A DNA stretch of 64,000 nt from Mesoflavibacter zeaxanthinifaciens DSM 18436 (GTDB lineage Bacteria > Bacteroidota > Bacteroidia > Flavobacteriales > Flavobacteriaceae): positions 61,764 to 125,763 of the forward strand of contig NZ_AULQ01000010.1 of the NCBI RefSeq assembly GCF_000422365.1, given 5' to 3'. Below are positions 20,538 to 30,214 of this stretch, piece by piece. A model generated the notes under the pieces. The model made no database searches. It was not told where the DNA came from and worked only from the letters and a program-made list of their open reading frames with translations. Position 1 is the first letter of the stretch; each line of letters begins with the position of its first letter. A program made the translations under genes and the position numbers.

Positions 20538-21704
20538 ATGAATTTTAACTTTCTTTCACCAGTACCAGATACAGTTTTAGCGCATAACCAATTACTAGCG
20601 CCACTTAGTCTAGGAAGAAAAATTAAAATTCACACTGAACAAGACGGGATTCCTGATTTAGAAAACATTAATATTGTAATACTTGGAGTATTAGAAAATA
20701 GAAATGATGTAAATTATATAGGAGAAGATTTCAATTTAAATGAAATTAGAAAATCGTTATACTCGCTCTTTCCAGGAAGTTGGTCAACCAACATAGCAGA
20801 TTTAGGAGATATCCAAAAAGGTGAAAGCATAGAAGATACTTACTTTGCTTTAAAAGAAACACTTTCAATATTAATTCCAAAAAGAATCATACCTATAATA
20901 ATAGGAGGAAGCCAAGATTTAACCTACGCTAATTATCGTGCATACGATAGTTTAATGCCAATGGTAAACGTGGTAAATGTAGATCGTGCTTTTGACTTAG
21001 GGGACTCTTCCAAACCAATAAAGAATAATAGCTTTGTAGGTAAAATTATTATAGATCAACCTTACAATTTATTTAACTACGCAACTGTAGGTTACCAAAC
21101 CTATTTTAATAGTCAAGAAGAAATTGACTTAATGGAGCGACTTCATTTTGAGTCTTACAGATTAGGAGAAGTATCAAATGATATTACTTTGGTAGAACCT
21201 GTAATGAGAGATGCTAATATTGTATCTATAGATTTAGGAGTGTTAAAAGCAGCAGAAGTAAGTTTAAGGCAAAAAGTGTCTCCTAATGGATTAGATGGAA
21301 AAGAGATCTGTGCAGTATCAAGATATGCAGGTATAAGCAATAAGGTGAGTAGTTTTGGAATTTATGAATACAAACCATCTACAGATGATGAAATAACATC
21401 AATGCTTATCTCTCAGATGGTTTGGTATTTTATAGAAGGTGTAAATTGCAGAGTCCAAGATGATAACTTTGCAGATGATAAAAGTCATCAAAAATTTATT
21501 ACCTTAGCTGACTCTCATGAGTTAATCTTTTATAAAAGCGTTAAAACTGGGCGATGGTGGATAGAAATTCCATTTTTATCAAATGTTAATAATAAATTAA
21601 AAAAGCATACGTTATTACCATGCACGCATCAAGATTATTTAGATGCCTGTAATGACAAAATACCAGATCGTTGGTTCAAAGCTTATTACAAGAATAGCGT
21701 TTAA
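20538..21704 (+). CDS. Arginase/formimidoylglutamase-fold protein, metal site not conserved
   Basis: 388 residues of the ureohydrolase fold, usually annotated as formimidoylglutamase or arginase where it precedes gldK in Flavobacteriia. The fold landmarks are visible but the metal-binding motifs are changed: GGDHS is GGSQD, DAHxD is NVDRAFD, and SxDxDxxDP is SIDLGVLKAAE. The protein is therefore probably not a manganese hydrolase. Placed 6 bp after topA and about 160 bp before gldK. A structural or regulatory role is possible but not shown. Confidence 0.75.
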   Translation: MNFNFLSPVPDTVLAHNQLLAPLSLGRKIKIHTEQDGIPDLENINIVILGVLENRNDVNYIGEDFNLNEIRKSLYSLFPGSWSTNIADLGDIQKGESIEDTYFALKETLSILIPKRIIPIIIGGSQDLTYANYRAYDSLMPMVNVVNVDRAFDLGDSSKPIKNNSFVGKIIIDQPYNLFNYATVGYQTYFNSQEEIDLMERLHFESYRLGEVSNDITLVEPVMRDANIVSIDLGVLKAAEVSLRQKVSPNGLDGKEICAVSRYAGISNKVSSFGIYEYKPSTDDEITSMLISQMVWYFIEGVNCRVQDDNFADDKSHQKFITLADSHELIFYKSVKTGRWWIEIPFLSNVNNKLKKHTLLPCTHQDYLDACNDKIPDRWFKAYYKNSV

Positions 21705-21866
21705 GTGAGTGAAAAATCAGATTAAGTGTAAATTTATACCGTTCAAATGTTAAATTTTGACGATAAAACGTGATATTTTTACATTAAAAAGTTGTTTTTT
21801 AAAAAATATATAAATATGTTTACGCTCTTAAAATTTTAAGAGTATAAAATTAACCTCGAGTTTTCT

Positions 21867-23234
21867 ATGAATATGAAGAAGTTTGTATTACTAACAGCGG
21901 TTTTCGCACTATTGGCAAGTTGTGGGTCTAAAGACAAAGGACAGCTAGTTGGTGTTAAAGGAAAAAAATGGCATCCAGAAAAGCCTTACGGTATGACCTT
22001 AATACCTGGTGGAGCCTTTATTATGGGTAAAGCCGACGATGATTTGGCTGGTATCCAAGATGCACCTGCTAAAACAGTTACTGTAGCATCTTACTATATG
22101 GATGAGACAGAAATCACTAATAGTGAGTATCGTCAATTCGTAGAATGGGTACGTGACTCAACAATTCGTACCAAATTAGCAATCTTAGCTGATGAGGTAG
22201 GAGAAACTCCTGGTAGTGGAGGAATAGGCGAGTTTGCTTTTAAAGACGCTGATCCAGAAAATATGACTCCATACGAGCAATACATGTACGATAACTACAG
22301 TGGTCTAGGAGAAACTGGTTATGAAGGCAGAAAATTAAATCATGATGTAGATTTAATTTTTGACACGGCAGAATATCCTGATGAATATTACGTGGAAGTA
22401 ATGGACACTATGTATCTTCCTTTAGAAGAATCTTACAACGGACAAAGAACTTGGGATGTAACTAAGTTTAAATTCCAGTATACTTACATGGATATAGCTA
22501 AAGCTGCAAAAAATAAAAAATTAAGACGTAAAGACGTTATAGTAAAAGAAGAGGTAGAAATTTATCCTGATACAACTGTTTGGATTAGAGATTTTGCATA
22601 CTCTTATAACGAGCCAATGCACAACGACTATTTTTGGCATGACGCATATAGCGATTACCCAGTAGTTGGTGTTTCTTGGCAACAAGCTAAAGCATTTTGT
22701 GAGTGGAGAACACTATACCACAATGCCGAAAGAAAAAGAAGAGGTAAACATTTTGTAGCTAGATATAGATTACCATCAGAAGCTCAGTGGGAATATGCTG
22801 CAAGAGGTGGTTTACAAGCTGCTACTTACCCTTGGGGAGGACCTTACGCTAAAAACGACAGAGGTTGTTTTATGGCAAACTTCAAACCTTTAAGAGGAGA
22901 CTATGCGGCTGATCAAGCATTATATACTGTTGAAGCAGATGCCTACGAGCCTAATGACTTTAACTTATATAATATGGCTGGTAATGTGTCAGAATGGGTA
23001 GATTCATCATATGATCCAGGTTCTTATGAATACGCATCAACTATCAATCCAAGTGTAAACGATCCTAATAATAAGCGTAAAGTAGTTAGAGGCGGATCTT
23101 GGAAAGATGTAGCTTACTTTTTACAAGTAAGTTCTAGAGATTACGAATACGCAGACTCTGCAAGAAGTTACATTGGTTTTAGAACTGTTCAAGATTACAT
23201 GGGTACAGATGTAACAGCCAATGCAAGAAAATAA
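21867..23234 (+). CDS. gldK: Gliding motility / type IX secretion lipoprotein GldK
   Basis: 455 residues. Lipoprotein signal (LLTAVFALLASCGSK) and an FGE-sulfatase-like domain (MTLIPGGAFIMGKADDD, SYYMDETEITNSEYRQFV, VSWQQAKAFCEWR, RLPSEAQWEYAARGG, NVSEWVDSSYDPG, VVRGGSW). GldK with GldN forms the periplasmic ring of the type IX secretion machine under the outer membrane. First of gldKLMN; homologues in Porphyromonas are named PorK. Confidence 0.96.
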   Translation: MNMKKFVLLTAVFALLASCGSKDKGQLVGVKGKKWHPEKPYGMTLIPGGAFIMGKADDDLAGIQDAPAKTVTVASYYMDETEITNSEYRQFVEWVRDSTIRTKLAILADEVGETPGSGGIGEFAFKDADPENMTPYEQYMYDNYSGLGETGYEGRKLNHDVDLIFDTAEYPDEYYVEVMDTMYLPLEESYNGQRTWDVTKFKFQYTYMDIAKAAKNKKLRRKDVIVKEEVEIYPDTTVWIRDFAYSYNEPMHNDYFWHDAYSDYPVVGVSWQQAKAFCEWRTLYHNAERKRRGKHFVARYRLPSEAQWEYAARGGLQAATYPWGGPYAKNDRGCFMANFKPLRGDYAADQALYTVEADAYEPNDFNLYNMAGNVSEWVDSSYDPGSYEYASTINPSVNDPNNKRKVVRGGSWKDVAYFLQVSSRDYEYADSARSYIGFRTVQDYMGTDVTANARK

Positions 23235-23302
23235 TAAACTAAACAACTTAACTAAATTATAATAACCTACACTAGTAGACAAAAAACTAAAACTTAGAAA
23301 TT

Positions 23303-23938
23303 ATGGCACAAAAAGGAAAACTTTCAACAATGAATATGGTCTATGGACTAGGAGCTGCAATCGTAATTATTGGAGCTTTATTCAAGATTCAACACTGGCC
23401 TTACGGTTCTTTAATCTTAACAATTGGTATGATTGTAGAAGCAATAGTATTTACTATTTCTGCATTTGAAAAATCTCAAGCAGAATTAGATTGGTCACTA
23501 GTATATCCAGAATTAGCAGGAGGAAAATCTACAGGTAAAAAAGCTGTAAAAGAAGATCCAAAAGAAGCAGAAGGATTATTATCTAAAAAATTAGATAACT
23601 TATTAAAAGAAGCTAAAATTGACGGAGAGTTAATGGCAAGCTTAGGAGAAAGTATTAAAAATTTCGAAGGTGCTGCAAAAGGAATTGCACCTACAGTAGA
23701 TTCAGTTGCTGCTACAAAAAAGTATGGTGAAGAAATGACTTTAGCTGCTGCACAAATGGAGTCTTTAAATAGTCTATATAAAGTACAAATGGAAGCTGCA
23801 ACTCGCCAAGCTTCAATTAACGAAGAAACTGTAGAAAACGCTGCAAAATTAAAAGAGCAAATGCAATCTTTAGCATCTAACTTATCTTCATTAAATGGAG
23901 TATATGGTGGAATGTTATCTGCAATGTCAAAAAACTAA
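23303..23938 (+). CDS. gldL: Type IX secretion / gliding motor protein GldL
   Basis: 211 residues. Two N-terminal membrane helices (MVYGLGAAIVIIGALFKIQHWPYG and LILTIGMIVEAIVFTISAF), the second with the conserved membrane Glu (VEAIVF) needed for proton-driven rotation, then a cytoplasmic coiled-coil tail. With GldM it makes the inner-membrane motor. 68 bp after gldK. Confidence 0.96.
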   Translation: MAQKGKLSTMNMVYGLGAAIVIIGALFKIQHWPYGSLILTIGMIVEAIVFTISAFEKSQAELDWSLVYPELAGGKSTGKKAVKEDPKEAEGLLSKKLDNLLKEAKIDGELMASLGESIKNFEGAAKGIAPTVDSVAATKKYGEEMTLAAAQMESLNSLYKVQMEAATRQASINEETVENAAKLKEQMQSLASNLSSLNGVYGGMLSAMSKN

Positions 23939-23986
23939 TTAGTAATTAGTTCAAATTTATTTATTAATTAAAAAAACTAATTAGAA

Positions 23987-25549
23987 ATGGCAGGAGGAAA
24001 ATTATCTGCAAGGCAGAAAATGATTAACTTGATGTATTTAGTATTTATTGCAATGATTGCAATGACAATGTCAAAAGAAGTACTATCTGCATTTGGGTTA
24101 ATGGATCAAAAATTTGATAGAGCTAACGAGTTAGCTGCAAATTCAAATGATGGTATTTTAAAGCAGTTAGAAACACAAGCTGATGAAAAACCTGAAGAAT
24201 TTGCTGCAGCAAATGAAAAAGCTAAACAAATAAGTATAATCTCTGACGAATTTTATAAGTTTTTAGATGATGTAAAAGCTAAAGACATTGTAAAATTAGG
24301 AGGTTACGAAATGGAAGCAGGAGAGTTACCTTACGAAGAAATGGACAAAGGTGACAAACTTGACGAACATTGGTTTACTGGAGACAGACTAACTAAAAGA
24401 GGTCAAGAGATTGTTGACAGAATAGAAAAGTACAAATCAGATATTAAAGCTGTTATCCCTAACGAAGGAAAGTGGCAACCAGTTATTACTAGCTTTGAAG
24501 AGCGTTTTAGCACAAACAAAGTTGAAAATAAAGACGGAAAAAAAGTTGATTGGTTAAACTATCACTTCCAAGGTTTTCCAGCTATCGCATCTTACACTAA
24601 GTTAACAGCTATGCAAAATGATGTAAAAGCTACAGAAACTAACATTTATAATGGGTTTTTAGGAAACTTAGTTAGTGATGCTACATCATTAAAAAATTAT
24701 CAAGCAATTGTATTAGCAGATAAATCAGCGTTTTTCGCAGGTGAAAAATTCCAAGGACGTGTAGTTTTAGGAAAGTATGCTAACGTTGTACCAACAAAAA
24801 TGACTGTTTCTGGTCAAGAAATAGATTTATCTAATGCTATCGATTCTACAGGAGCTGCTAGATTAGACTTCAACGTAGGTAATGTTGGTGAGCACGAAAT
24901 TGATGGTAAATTTACTTTCTTAGAAGATGGTAAGCCATTAGAAATTGACATCAAAGGTAACTATGTTGTTGTACCAAGACCTAACTCTGCTACTATATCT
25001 GCAGACAAAATGAATGTTGTTTACCGTGGTGTACCTAACCCAATGACAATTTCATTTGCTGGTGTGCCAGATAACAAAGTAAAAGCCTCAGGTAATGGAT
25101 TATCTAAAACTTCAGGTGTTGGTAAATATGTTATGAGTCCAGGTGGAGGTAAAGAAGTAACTATTAATGTTACAGCTACCTTAGACGATGGTTCTTCAGC
25201 TAGAGATAGTAAAACATTTAGAATTAAAGATATTCCTAAGCCAACTGGTAAGATCGCAGGTATGTCTTCTGGTTCTTTACCAAGAAACAACGTAGAAATA
25301 GGTACTATTAAAGCAGAATTAGAAGACTTTGATTTTGATTTACCATTAACGGTAACAGGTTTCAAATTTAAAGTTCCAGGTGAAGCTACAGTAAGAGTAT
25401 CTGGTAATAAATTAAACGGACAAGCTAAAGCAGCGTTAAGAAAAGCTAAGCGTGGTGAGGCAATCCAAATATTTGACATTTCGTCAAAAGCTAATTCAAG
25501 CGTAAAAATTAAGCCGGCAACAGCTATCGTAATTGAGTTAGCAAACTAA
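23987..25549 (+). CDS. gldM: Type IX secretion / gliding motor protein GldM
   Basis: 520 residues: one N-terminal membrane helix (KMINLMYLVFIAMIAMTMS) preceded by ARQ, then the long periplasmic shaft of several beta domains with conserved segments VDWLNYHFQGFPAIAS, VVYRGVPNPMTIS and the C-terminal domain ending in IKPATAIVIELAN. It joins the GldL motor to the GldKN ring. Confidence 0.96.
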   Translation: MAGGKLSARQKMINLMYLVFIAMIAMTMSKEVLSAFGLMDQKFDRANELAANSNDGILKQLETQADEKPEEFAAANEKAKQISIISDEFYKFLDDVKAKDIVKLGGYEMEAGELPYEEMDKGDKLDEHWFTGDRLTKRGQEIVDRIEKYKSDIKAVIPNEGKWQPVITSFEERFSTNKVENKDGKKVDWLNYHFQGFPAIASYTKLTAMQNDVKATETNIYNGFLGNLVSDATSLKNYQAIVLADKSAFFAGEKFQGRVVLGKYANVVPTKMTVSGQEIDLSNAIDSTGAARLDFNVGNVGEHEIDGKFTFLEDGKPLEIDIKGNYVVVPRPNSATISADKMNVVYRGVPNPMTISFAGVPDNKVKASGNGLSKTSGVGKYVMSPGGGKEVTINVTATLDDGSSARDSKTFRIKDIPKPTGKIAGMSSGSLPRNNVEIGTIKAELEDFDFDLPLTVTGFKFKVPGEATVRVSGNKLNGQAKAALRKAKRGEAIQIFDISSKANSSVKIKPATAIVIELAN

Positions 25550-25581
25550 TCATAATTGATTAACATTTTAAAATTTTTCAG

Positions 25582-26481
25582 ATGAATTATAAATCTTTAT
25601 TAGCAATCGTATTCGGAGTAGTTTTTACTGCTCAAGTAAATGCACAAGCTAACATTCTTAATGCAAAAGATCCAGATCAAATTGGGTTTAGAACAGAAGA
25701 ACAAAAAGCTTTAGATAACGACAAACCTTTAGAATACGGTTATGTTGATGATAGAGATATTATGTTTGCTAAAATGACTTGGGAAAAAGTGGTTTTAGAT
25801 GAGCGTGTAAACTTTCCATTATACTATCCAGTAGATACAAATAATATTGGAAGCGATAGACGTTCTTTATTTGATGCATTAATGAAAGCTGTAGACGAAA
25901 ATAAAATTGAAGACGTTTATACAGACTCTTATTTTACTTCAAAGAAGACTAAAAAAGAGATTGCTCAAATCAGAACATCTATTGATACAATGGATATTGG
26001 TTACGATCAGTTAAATGCAGATGGTTACGTAGATCCAGAATACATTATTAAGAGAACAATTTCTGCTTACAATGTATCTGCTTACTTAATCAAAGGATTA
26101 TGGTACTTTGACAAGCGTCAAGGCGAATTAAAATATCGTATTCTTGCAATTGCACCAGCTGCTCCAGATGTTAACTTTATCGATTCAGACGATCCTGCTA
26201 ACAACGAGCCAATTCCATTATTCTGGATTTTCTATCCAGATGCAAGAGATGTTTTACACGAAGCAAAAGCATTCAACACAAAAAACAGTGCTATGCCTTT
26301 TACTTTTGATCATATCTTAAATTCAAGACGTTTTAATGGTATTATCTACAAAGAAGAAAACGTTTATGGAGATAGAGAAGTAAAAGAATACATTGCAGAA
26401 AATGCTTTAATGCAACTTTTAGAATCTGAAAGAATTAAAGAAAAAATTAGAAACTTTGAGCTAGACATGTGGTCTTACTAA
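25582..26481 (+). CDS. gldN: Type IX secretion / gliding protein GldN
   Basis: 299 residues with a signal peptide (LLAIVFGVVFTAQVNAQA). Family landmarks include DDRDIMFAKMTWEKVVLDERVN, LFDALMKAV and PLFWIFYPDARDVLH. Partner of GldK in the periplasmic ring. Last gene of the operon; a terminator follows about 20 bp later. Confidence 0.96.
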   Translation: MNYKSLLAIVFGVVFTAQVNAQANILNAKDPDQIGFRTEEQKALDNDKPLEYGYVDDRDIMFAKMTWEKVVLDERVNFPLYYPVDTNNIGSDRRSLFDALMKAVDENKIEDVYTDSYFTSKKTKKEIAQIRTSIDTMDIGYDQLNADGYVDPEYIIKRTISAYNVSAYLIKGLWYFDKRQGELKYRILAIAPAAPDVNFIDSDDPANNEPIPLFWIFYPDARDVLHEAKAFNTKNSAMPFTFDHILNSRRFNGIIYKEENVYGDREVKEYIAENALMQLLESERIKEKIRNFELDMWSY

Positions 26482-26501
26482 TAAGTAACTAAATAATATT
26501 T

Positions 26502-26535
26502 AAAAACGCTCACTATTTTAGTGAGCGTTTTTTTA
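26502..26535 (+). terminator. Terminator of the gldKLMN operon
   Basis: AAAAACGCTCACTA / TAGTGAGCGTTTTT stem followed by a T-run. Confidence 0.88.
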
Positions 26536-26545
26536 TACCCTTTAT

Positions 26546-26553
26546 TACCTTTG
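26546..26553 (+). promoter_or_regulatory. -7 element (TACCTTTG) of the FAD oxidoreductase gene
   Basis: TACCTTTG fits TAnnTTTG and ends only four bases before the ATG at 26558. If used, transcription would begin at or next to the start codon, giving a leaderless or nearly leaderless message. Confidence 0.5.
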
Positions 26554-26557
26554 CATC

Positions 26558-27607
26558 ATGGAAGTAGATTATATAATTGTTGGTTGCGGTTTGGCAGGAA
26601 TAGCTTTTTGCGAGCAACTATATTCAAATCAAAAGTCATTTATTGTATTTGATGATCAAAGTCAGCAATCATCATTAGTTGCTGGCGGATTGTATAATCC
26701 GGTAGTTTTAAAACGATTCTCAAAAGTTTGGAAAAGTAAAGAGCAATTAGATTTGGCTATCCCAATCTATCAAAATATTGAAGATAGACTTGATGTAAAA
26801 TTAGATTATAAAATACCTGTAAGAAGACGTTTTACTTCATTAGAAGAACAAAACAATTGGTTTGAAGCTTCAGATAAAGAAGGATTAAAACCATTTTTAA
26901 ACACTAATTTAATTTCTAATGAAAATGATGCAATTGATGCAGATTTTAAATTAGGCGAAGTTTTACAAACCGGAAAAATAGATACCAATACGTTAATTGA
27001 TAACTATAAAATCTGGTTAAAAAGTTTAAATAGTTATTACCCTGAAACTTTTAACCATAATCAGTTAGAAGTAAAATCAACAGGTATACTTTATAAAACT
27101 ATAAAAGCAAAACATATTGTCTTTGCCGAAGGTTTTGGGTTAAAACAAAATCCATTTTTTAATTATCTACCGCTTAATGGAACAAAAGGCGAACTTCTAA
27201 TTATAAAAGCCCCAAAATTAAAGTTGGATTACGTATTAAAATCTAGTGCATTTTTAATTCCTTTAAAAGAAAAAGATCAATACACTGTAGGAGCTACTTA
27301 TGAGTGGACTGATAAAACTAATAATATTACCCAAAAAGCAAAAGAAGAGCTTTTAAATAAGCTTAAAACCTTTTTAAAATGCGATTTTGAAGTTGTAAAT
27401 CAAGTGTCAGGAATAAGACCAACGGTTAAAGATAGAAGACCATTAGTTGGCGCTCATTCAGAATATAAAAATATGTTTGTGCTTAATGGTTTAGGAACAA
27501 GAGGTGTTATGATTGGACCTTACATTGCAAAACAGCTTTTTAATCACATTGAAAATGAAATGCCTTTAGATGATGAGATTAATATTAGCAGATTTGCCAA
27601 TACATAG
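26558..27607 (+). CDS. FAD-dependent oxidoreductase (DAO family)
   Basis: 349 residues. N-terminal dinucleotide-binding motif VGCGLAGIAFCEQL, central DAO substrate region and C-terminal GIRPTVKDRRPLVGAH plus LNGLGTRGVMIGPY, the FAD-closing motif of glycine-oxidase-like enzymes. Substrate not predictable; an amine or amino-acid oxidase role is likely from the family. Confidence 0.85.
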   Translation: MEVDYIIVGCGLAGIAFCEQLYSNQKSFIVFDDQSQQSSLVAGGLYNPVVLKRFSKVWKSKEQLDLAIPIYQNIEDRLDVKLDYKIPVRRRFTSLEEQNNWFEASDKEGLKPFLNTNLISNENDAIDADFKLGEVLQTGKIDTNTLIDNYKIWLKSLNSYYPETFNHNQLEVKSTGILYKTIKAKHIVFAEGFGLKQNPFFNYLPLNGTKGELLIIKAPKLKLDYVLKSSAFLIPLKEKDQYTVGATYEWTDKTNNITQKAKEELLNKLKTFLKCDFEVVNQVSGIRPTVKDRRPLVGAHSEYKNMFVLNGLGTRGVMIGPYIAKQLFNHIENEMPLDDEINISRFANT

Positions 27608-27613
27608 TAGATA

Positions 27614-27709
27614 GTTGCGTTAGCGGTAGTAACGGCATCCTTTTTTTTATGGATCAATTGCGACTACGCTAGGTGATCCATAAAAAAAAGATATAGTGGA
27701 TAACGCGAC
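27614..27709. repeat. REP-like composite palindrome
   Basis: Outer arms GTTGCGTTA (27614-27622) and TAACGCGAC (27701-27709, one mismatch when paired) enclose perfect 16-base inner arms: eight T plus ATGGATCA at 27641-27656 and TGATCCAT plus eight A at 27674-27689. Lies between convergent genes. Only one copy is in the window. Confidence 0.6.
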
Positions 27710-27738
27710 CTTTATTCTAAACACTTTTAGGATAAAGG
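27709..27738. terminator. Hairpin between FAD oxidoreductase and DUF983 genes
   Basis: CCTTTATTCTAAA / TTTAGGATAAAGG stem with one mismatch and a short loop. It may end transcription from one or both convergent genes, though the T-run is poor. Confidence 0.45.
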
Positions 27739-27751
27739 TAACGCCCAAAAA

Positions 27752-28138
27752 TTAATTTTTTTTGGCTAATTTTTTATCGTAGCTCATAAAAATATTAATC
27801 CAAATATTTCTAGAAAGCCTTACTATAACAGGATAAAACACAATTAAAGCGCCAACAATAGCTATAAAAGCAGTCTTTAAAGACGACCCAATAAAAAGGT
27901 AGCTAATAACAAAAGCAGCAACACCAAAAGCAATACCAACTGCATAGCTAACATACATTGCACCGTAAAAGAACGATGGTTCTATTTTATATTTTGTATT
28001 GCAATTGCTACAACGCTCGTGCATGCTAAATAGTTTTGAAACATTGTAAGGATTAGGATCTTCATACATTGATTCTTCTTGACATTTTGGGCATGCGCCA
28101 GTTATAATAGAGTATATTTTAGAGCCTTTTTTAAACAT
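27752..28138 (-). CDS. DUF983 membrane protein
   Basis: 128 residues from the ATG at 28138 (MFKKGSKIYSI); a longer start at 28159 is less likely. Zinc-ribbon-like N-terminus with CPKCQE and CSNCNT pairs, then two membrane helices in the DUF983 pattern (SFFYGAMYVSYAVGIA). Function unknown. Divergent from the ABC-F gene. Confidence 0.85.
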   Translation of the reverse strand: MFKKGSKIYSIITGACPKCQEESMYEDPNPYNVSKLFSMHERCSNCNTKYKIEPSFFYGAMYVSYAVGIAFGVAAFVISYLFIGSSLKTAFIAIVGALIVFYPVIVRLSRNIWINIFMSYDKKLAKKN

Positions 28139-28148
28139 AATAATTGTG

Positions 28149-28156
28149 TACTTTTG
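28149..28156 (+). promoter_or_regulatory. -7 element (TACTTTTG) of the ABC-F gene
   Basis: Matches TAnnTTTG and lies about 70 bases before the ABC-F ATG at 28226, giving a leader of roughly 60 bases. No strong -33 TTG. Confidence 0.4.
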
Positions 28157-28225
28157 CAATTGATTTTAAGAAACACAAATTTAAAGTTTCTTGGTAAAAT
28201 TATAAGTAACAAAAGTCACAAATCT

Positions 28226-30133
28226 ATGCTCAATATTCATAATTTATCTATTTCTTTTCAAGGTGAATATCTTTTTGAAGACATAACCTTCAAGCTTAAT
28301 GGTGGCGATAGGGTAGGACTTATAGGTAAAAACGGAGCAGGAAAATCTACAATGCTTAAAATTTTATCCAAAGAAATGGAGCCTGACTCTGGTCAAATAG
28401 CAACAGATAAGGATATAAAAATTGGATTTTTAAAACAAGATATTGACTTTGTTTTTGGTAGAACAGTATTAGAAGAATCTTATCAAGCTTTTGAAGAAAT
28501 AAAATCGTTAGAAGCTAAGATGGAAACCATAAATACACAATTAGCTGAACGTACCGATTATGAAAGTGAAAGCTATCATGATTTAATGGTAGAGCTAAAC
28601 GAAGTCCAACACCAATACGAAATTATTGGAGGTTACAACTATCAAGGTGATACCGAAAAAATATTACAAGGATTAGGATTTAAACGTGAAGATTTTAATA
28701 AACTCACCGATACATTTTCTGGTGGTTGGCGTATGCGTATTGAACTTGCGAAACTTCTACTACAAAACAATGATATTTTGTTATTGGATGAGCCAACAAA
28801 TCACTTAGATATCGAGTCTATTATTTGGTTAGAAGGGTTTTTAAACAACTATTCTGGTGCAGTAGTTATAGTGTCTCACGATAAAATGTTTTTAGATAAT
28901 GTAACCAATCGTACTATCGAAATTTCTTTAGGTAGAATTTACGATTACCCAAAACCATACAGTAAATATTTAGTCTTGCGAGATGAGATTAAAACACAAC
29001 AATTAGCCGCTCAAAAAAATCAGCAAAAGCAAATAGAGCAAACCGAAAAGCTAATTGAAAAATTCCGTGCTAAAGCTAGTAAAGCAACTATGGCGCAGTC
29101 TTTAATCAAAAAGCTAGATCGCATGGATATTATTGAGGTTGATGAAGATGATAACAGCGTCATGACCTTAAATTTCCCTGTATCAGTAACGCCAGGTAAA
29201 GTTGTTGTAGAGGCTAACAGCGTATCTAAAAGCTACGGGAAAAAGCAAGTTTTAAGTAAAGTAGACTTGTTAATCGAAAGAGATGCTAAAACAGCTTTTG
29301 TTGGACAAAACGGACAAGGTAAATCTACGTTAGCTAAAATAATTGTTGGTGATCTTGAACACGATGGAAATCTTAAACTAGGTCACAATGTGCAAATAGG
29401 CTACTTTGCCCAAAATCAAGCAGAGTATCTTGACGGAAGTAAAACTGTGTTAGACACGATGATAGATGCCGCAAACGAATCTAACCGTAGTAAAGTACGT
29501 GATATTTTAGGGTCGTTTTTATTTAGAGGCGAAGAAGTAGATAAATATGTGCGCGTACTTTCTGGAGGAGAACGTAACCGTCTTGCTTTAGCAAAACTAA
29601 TGCTTCAGCCTTTTAACGTATTAGTGATGGATGAGCCCACAAATCACTTAGATATTAAATCTAAAAACGTCCTAAAAGATGCGCTACAACGTTTTGAAGG
29701 CACATTAATATTAGTGTCTCATGATAGAGATTTTCTGCAAGGATTGACCAATACAGTTTTCGAATTTAAAGATCAACACATCAAAGAATATTTAGGTGAT
29801 ATCGATTTTTATTTAGAACAACGTAATGTTGAAAATTTACGTGAAGTCGAAAAACGTACCGTTGAAAAAGAATCGCCAAAAGCAAGTAATAAGCAATCTT
29901 ACGAAGACCAAAAGAAACTAAAATCTTTAAATAATAAGCTGAGTAATACAGAAGCTAAAATCAATCAATTAGAAAAAGAAATTAAAGAAATTGATGTAGA
30001 GTTAGCAACAAATTATGATGAAGTTATTGCGCAGCCAAACTTCTTTGATAACTACCAAGCAAAAAAAGATCAATTATCAGAACTTATGGAAACTTGGGAA
30101 GCTATTACCATTGAATTAGAGTCTCTTAGCTAA
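28226..30133 (+). CDS. ABC-F family ATPase (ribosome-associated type)
   Basis: 635 residues from the ATG at 28226 (MLNIHNLSISFQGEYLF); longer in-frame starts overlap the divergent gene. Two ABC ATPase domains: GKNGAGKST / FSGGWRMR / LLLDEPTNHLD and GQNGQGKST / LSGGERNR / VMDEPTNHLD, joined by a charged linker, with a C-terminal coiled coil (KSLNNKLSNTEAKINQLEKEIKEID). No membrane segments. The family acts on ribosomes; the length and C-terminal coil fit the Uup/YheS-type group. Confidence 0.92.
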   Translation: MLNIHNLSISFQGEYLFEDITFKLNGGDRVGLIGKNGAGKSTMLKILSKEMEPDSGQIATDKDIKIGFLKQDIDFVFGRTVLEESYQAFEEIKSLEAKMETINTQLAERTDYESESYHDLMVELNEVQHQYEIIGGYNYQGDTEKILQGLGFKREDFNKLTDTFSGGWRMRIELAKLLLQNNDILLLDEPTNHLDIESIIWLEGFLNNYSGAVVIVSHDKMFLDNVTNRTIEISLGRIYDYPKPYSKYLVLRDEIKTQQLAAQKNQQKQIEQTEKLIEKFRAKASKATMAQSLIKKLDRMDIIEVDEDDNSVMTLNFPVSVTPGKVVVEANSVSKSYGKKQVLSKVDLLIERDAKTAFVGQNGQGKSTLAKIIVGDLEHDGNLKLGHNVQIGYFAQNQAEYLDGSKTVLDTMIDAANESNRSKVRDILGSFLFRGEEVDKYVRVLSGGERNRLALAKLMLQPFNVLVMDEPTNHLDIKSKNVLKDALQRFEGTLILVSHDRDFLQGLTNTVFEFKDQHIKEYLGDIDFYLEQRNVENLREVEKRTVEKESPKASNKQSYEDQKKLKSLNNKLSNTEAKINQLEKEIKEIDVELATNYDEVIAQPNFFDNYQAKKDQLSELMETWEAITIELESLS

Positions 30134-30214
30134 TTTCTTTTTAAGAAAGTTTTAAGAAAGTTACATCTATCTAAAAGCTAGTTTTGTAGTTTTAAGATTT
30201 ATAACTTTCTAACC

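Noticed and set aside
25021..25479. 152-residue reverse ORF inside gldM
   Set aside because: Shadow frame of a well-identified gene.
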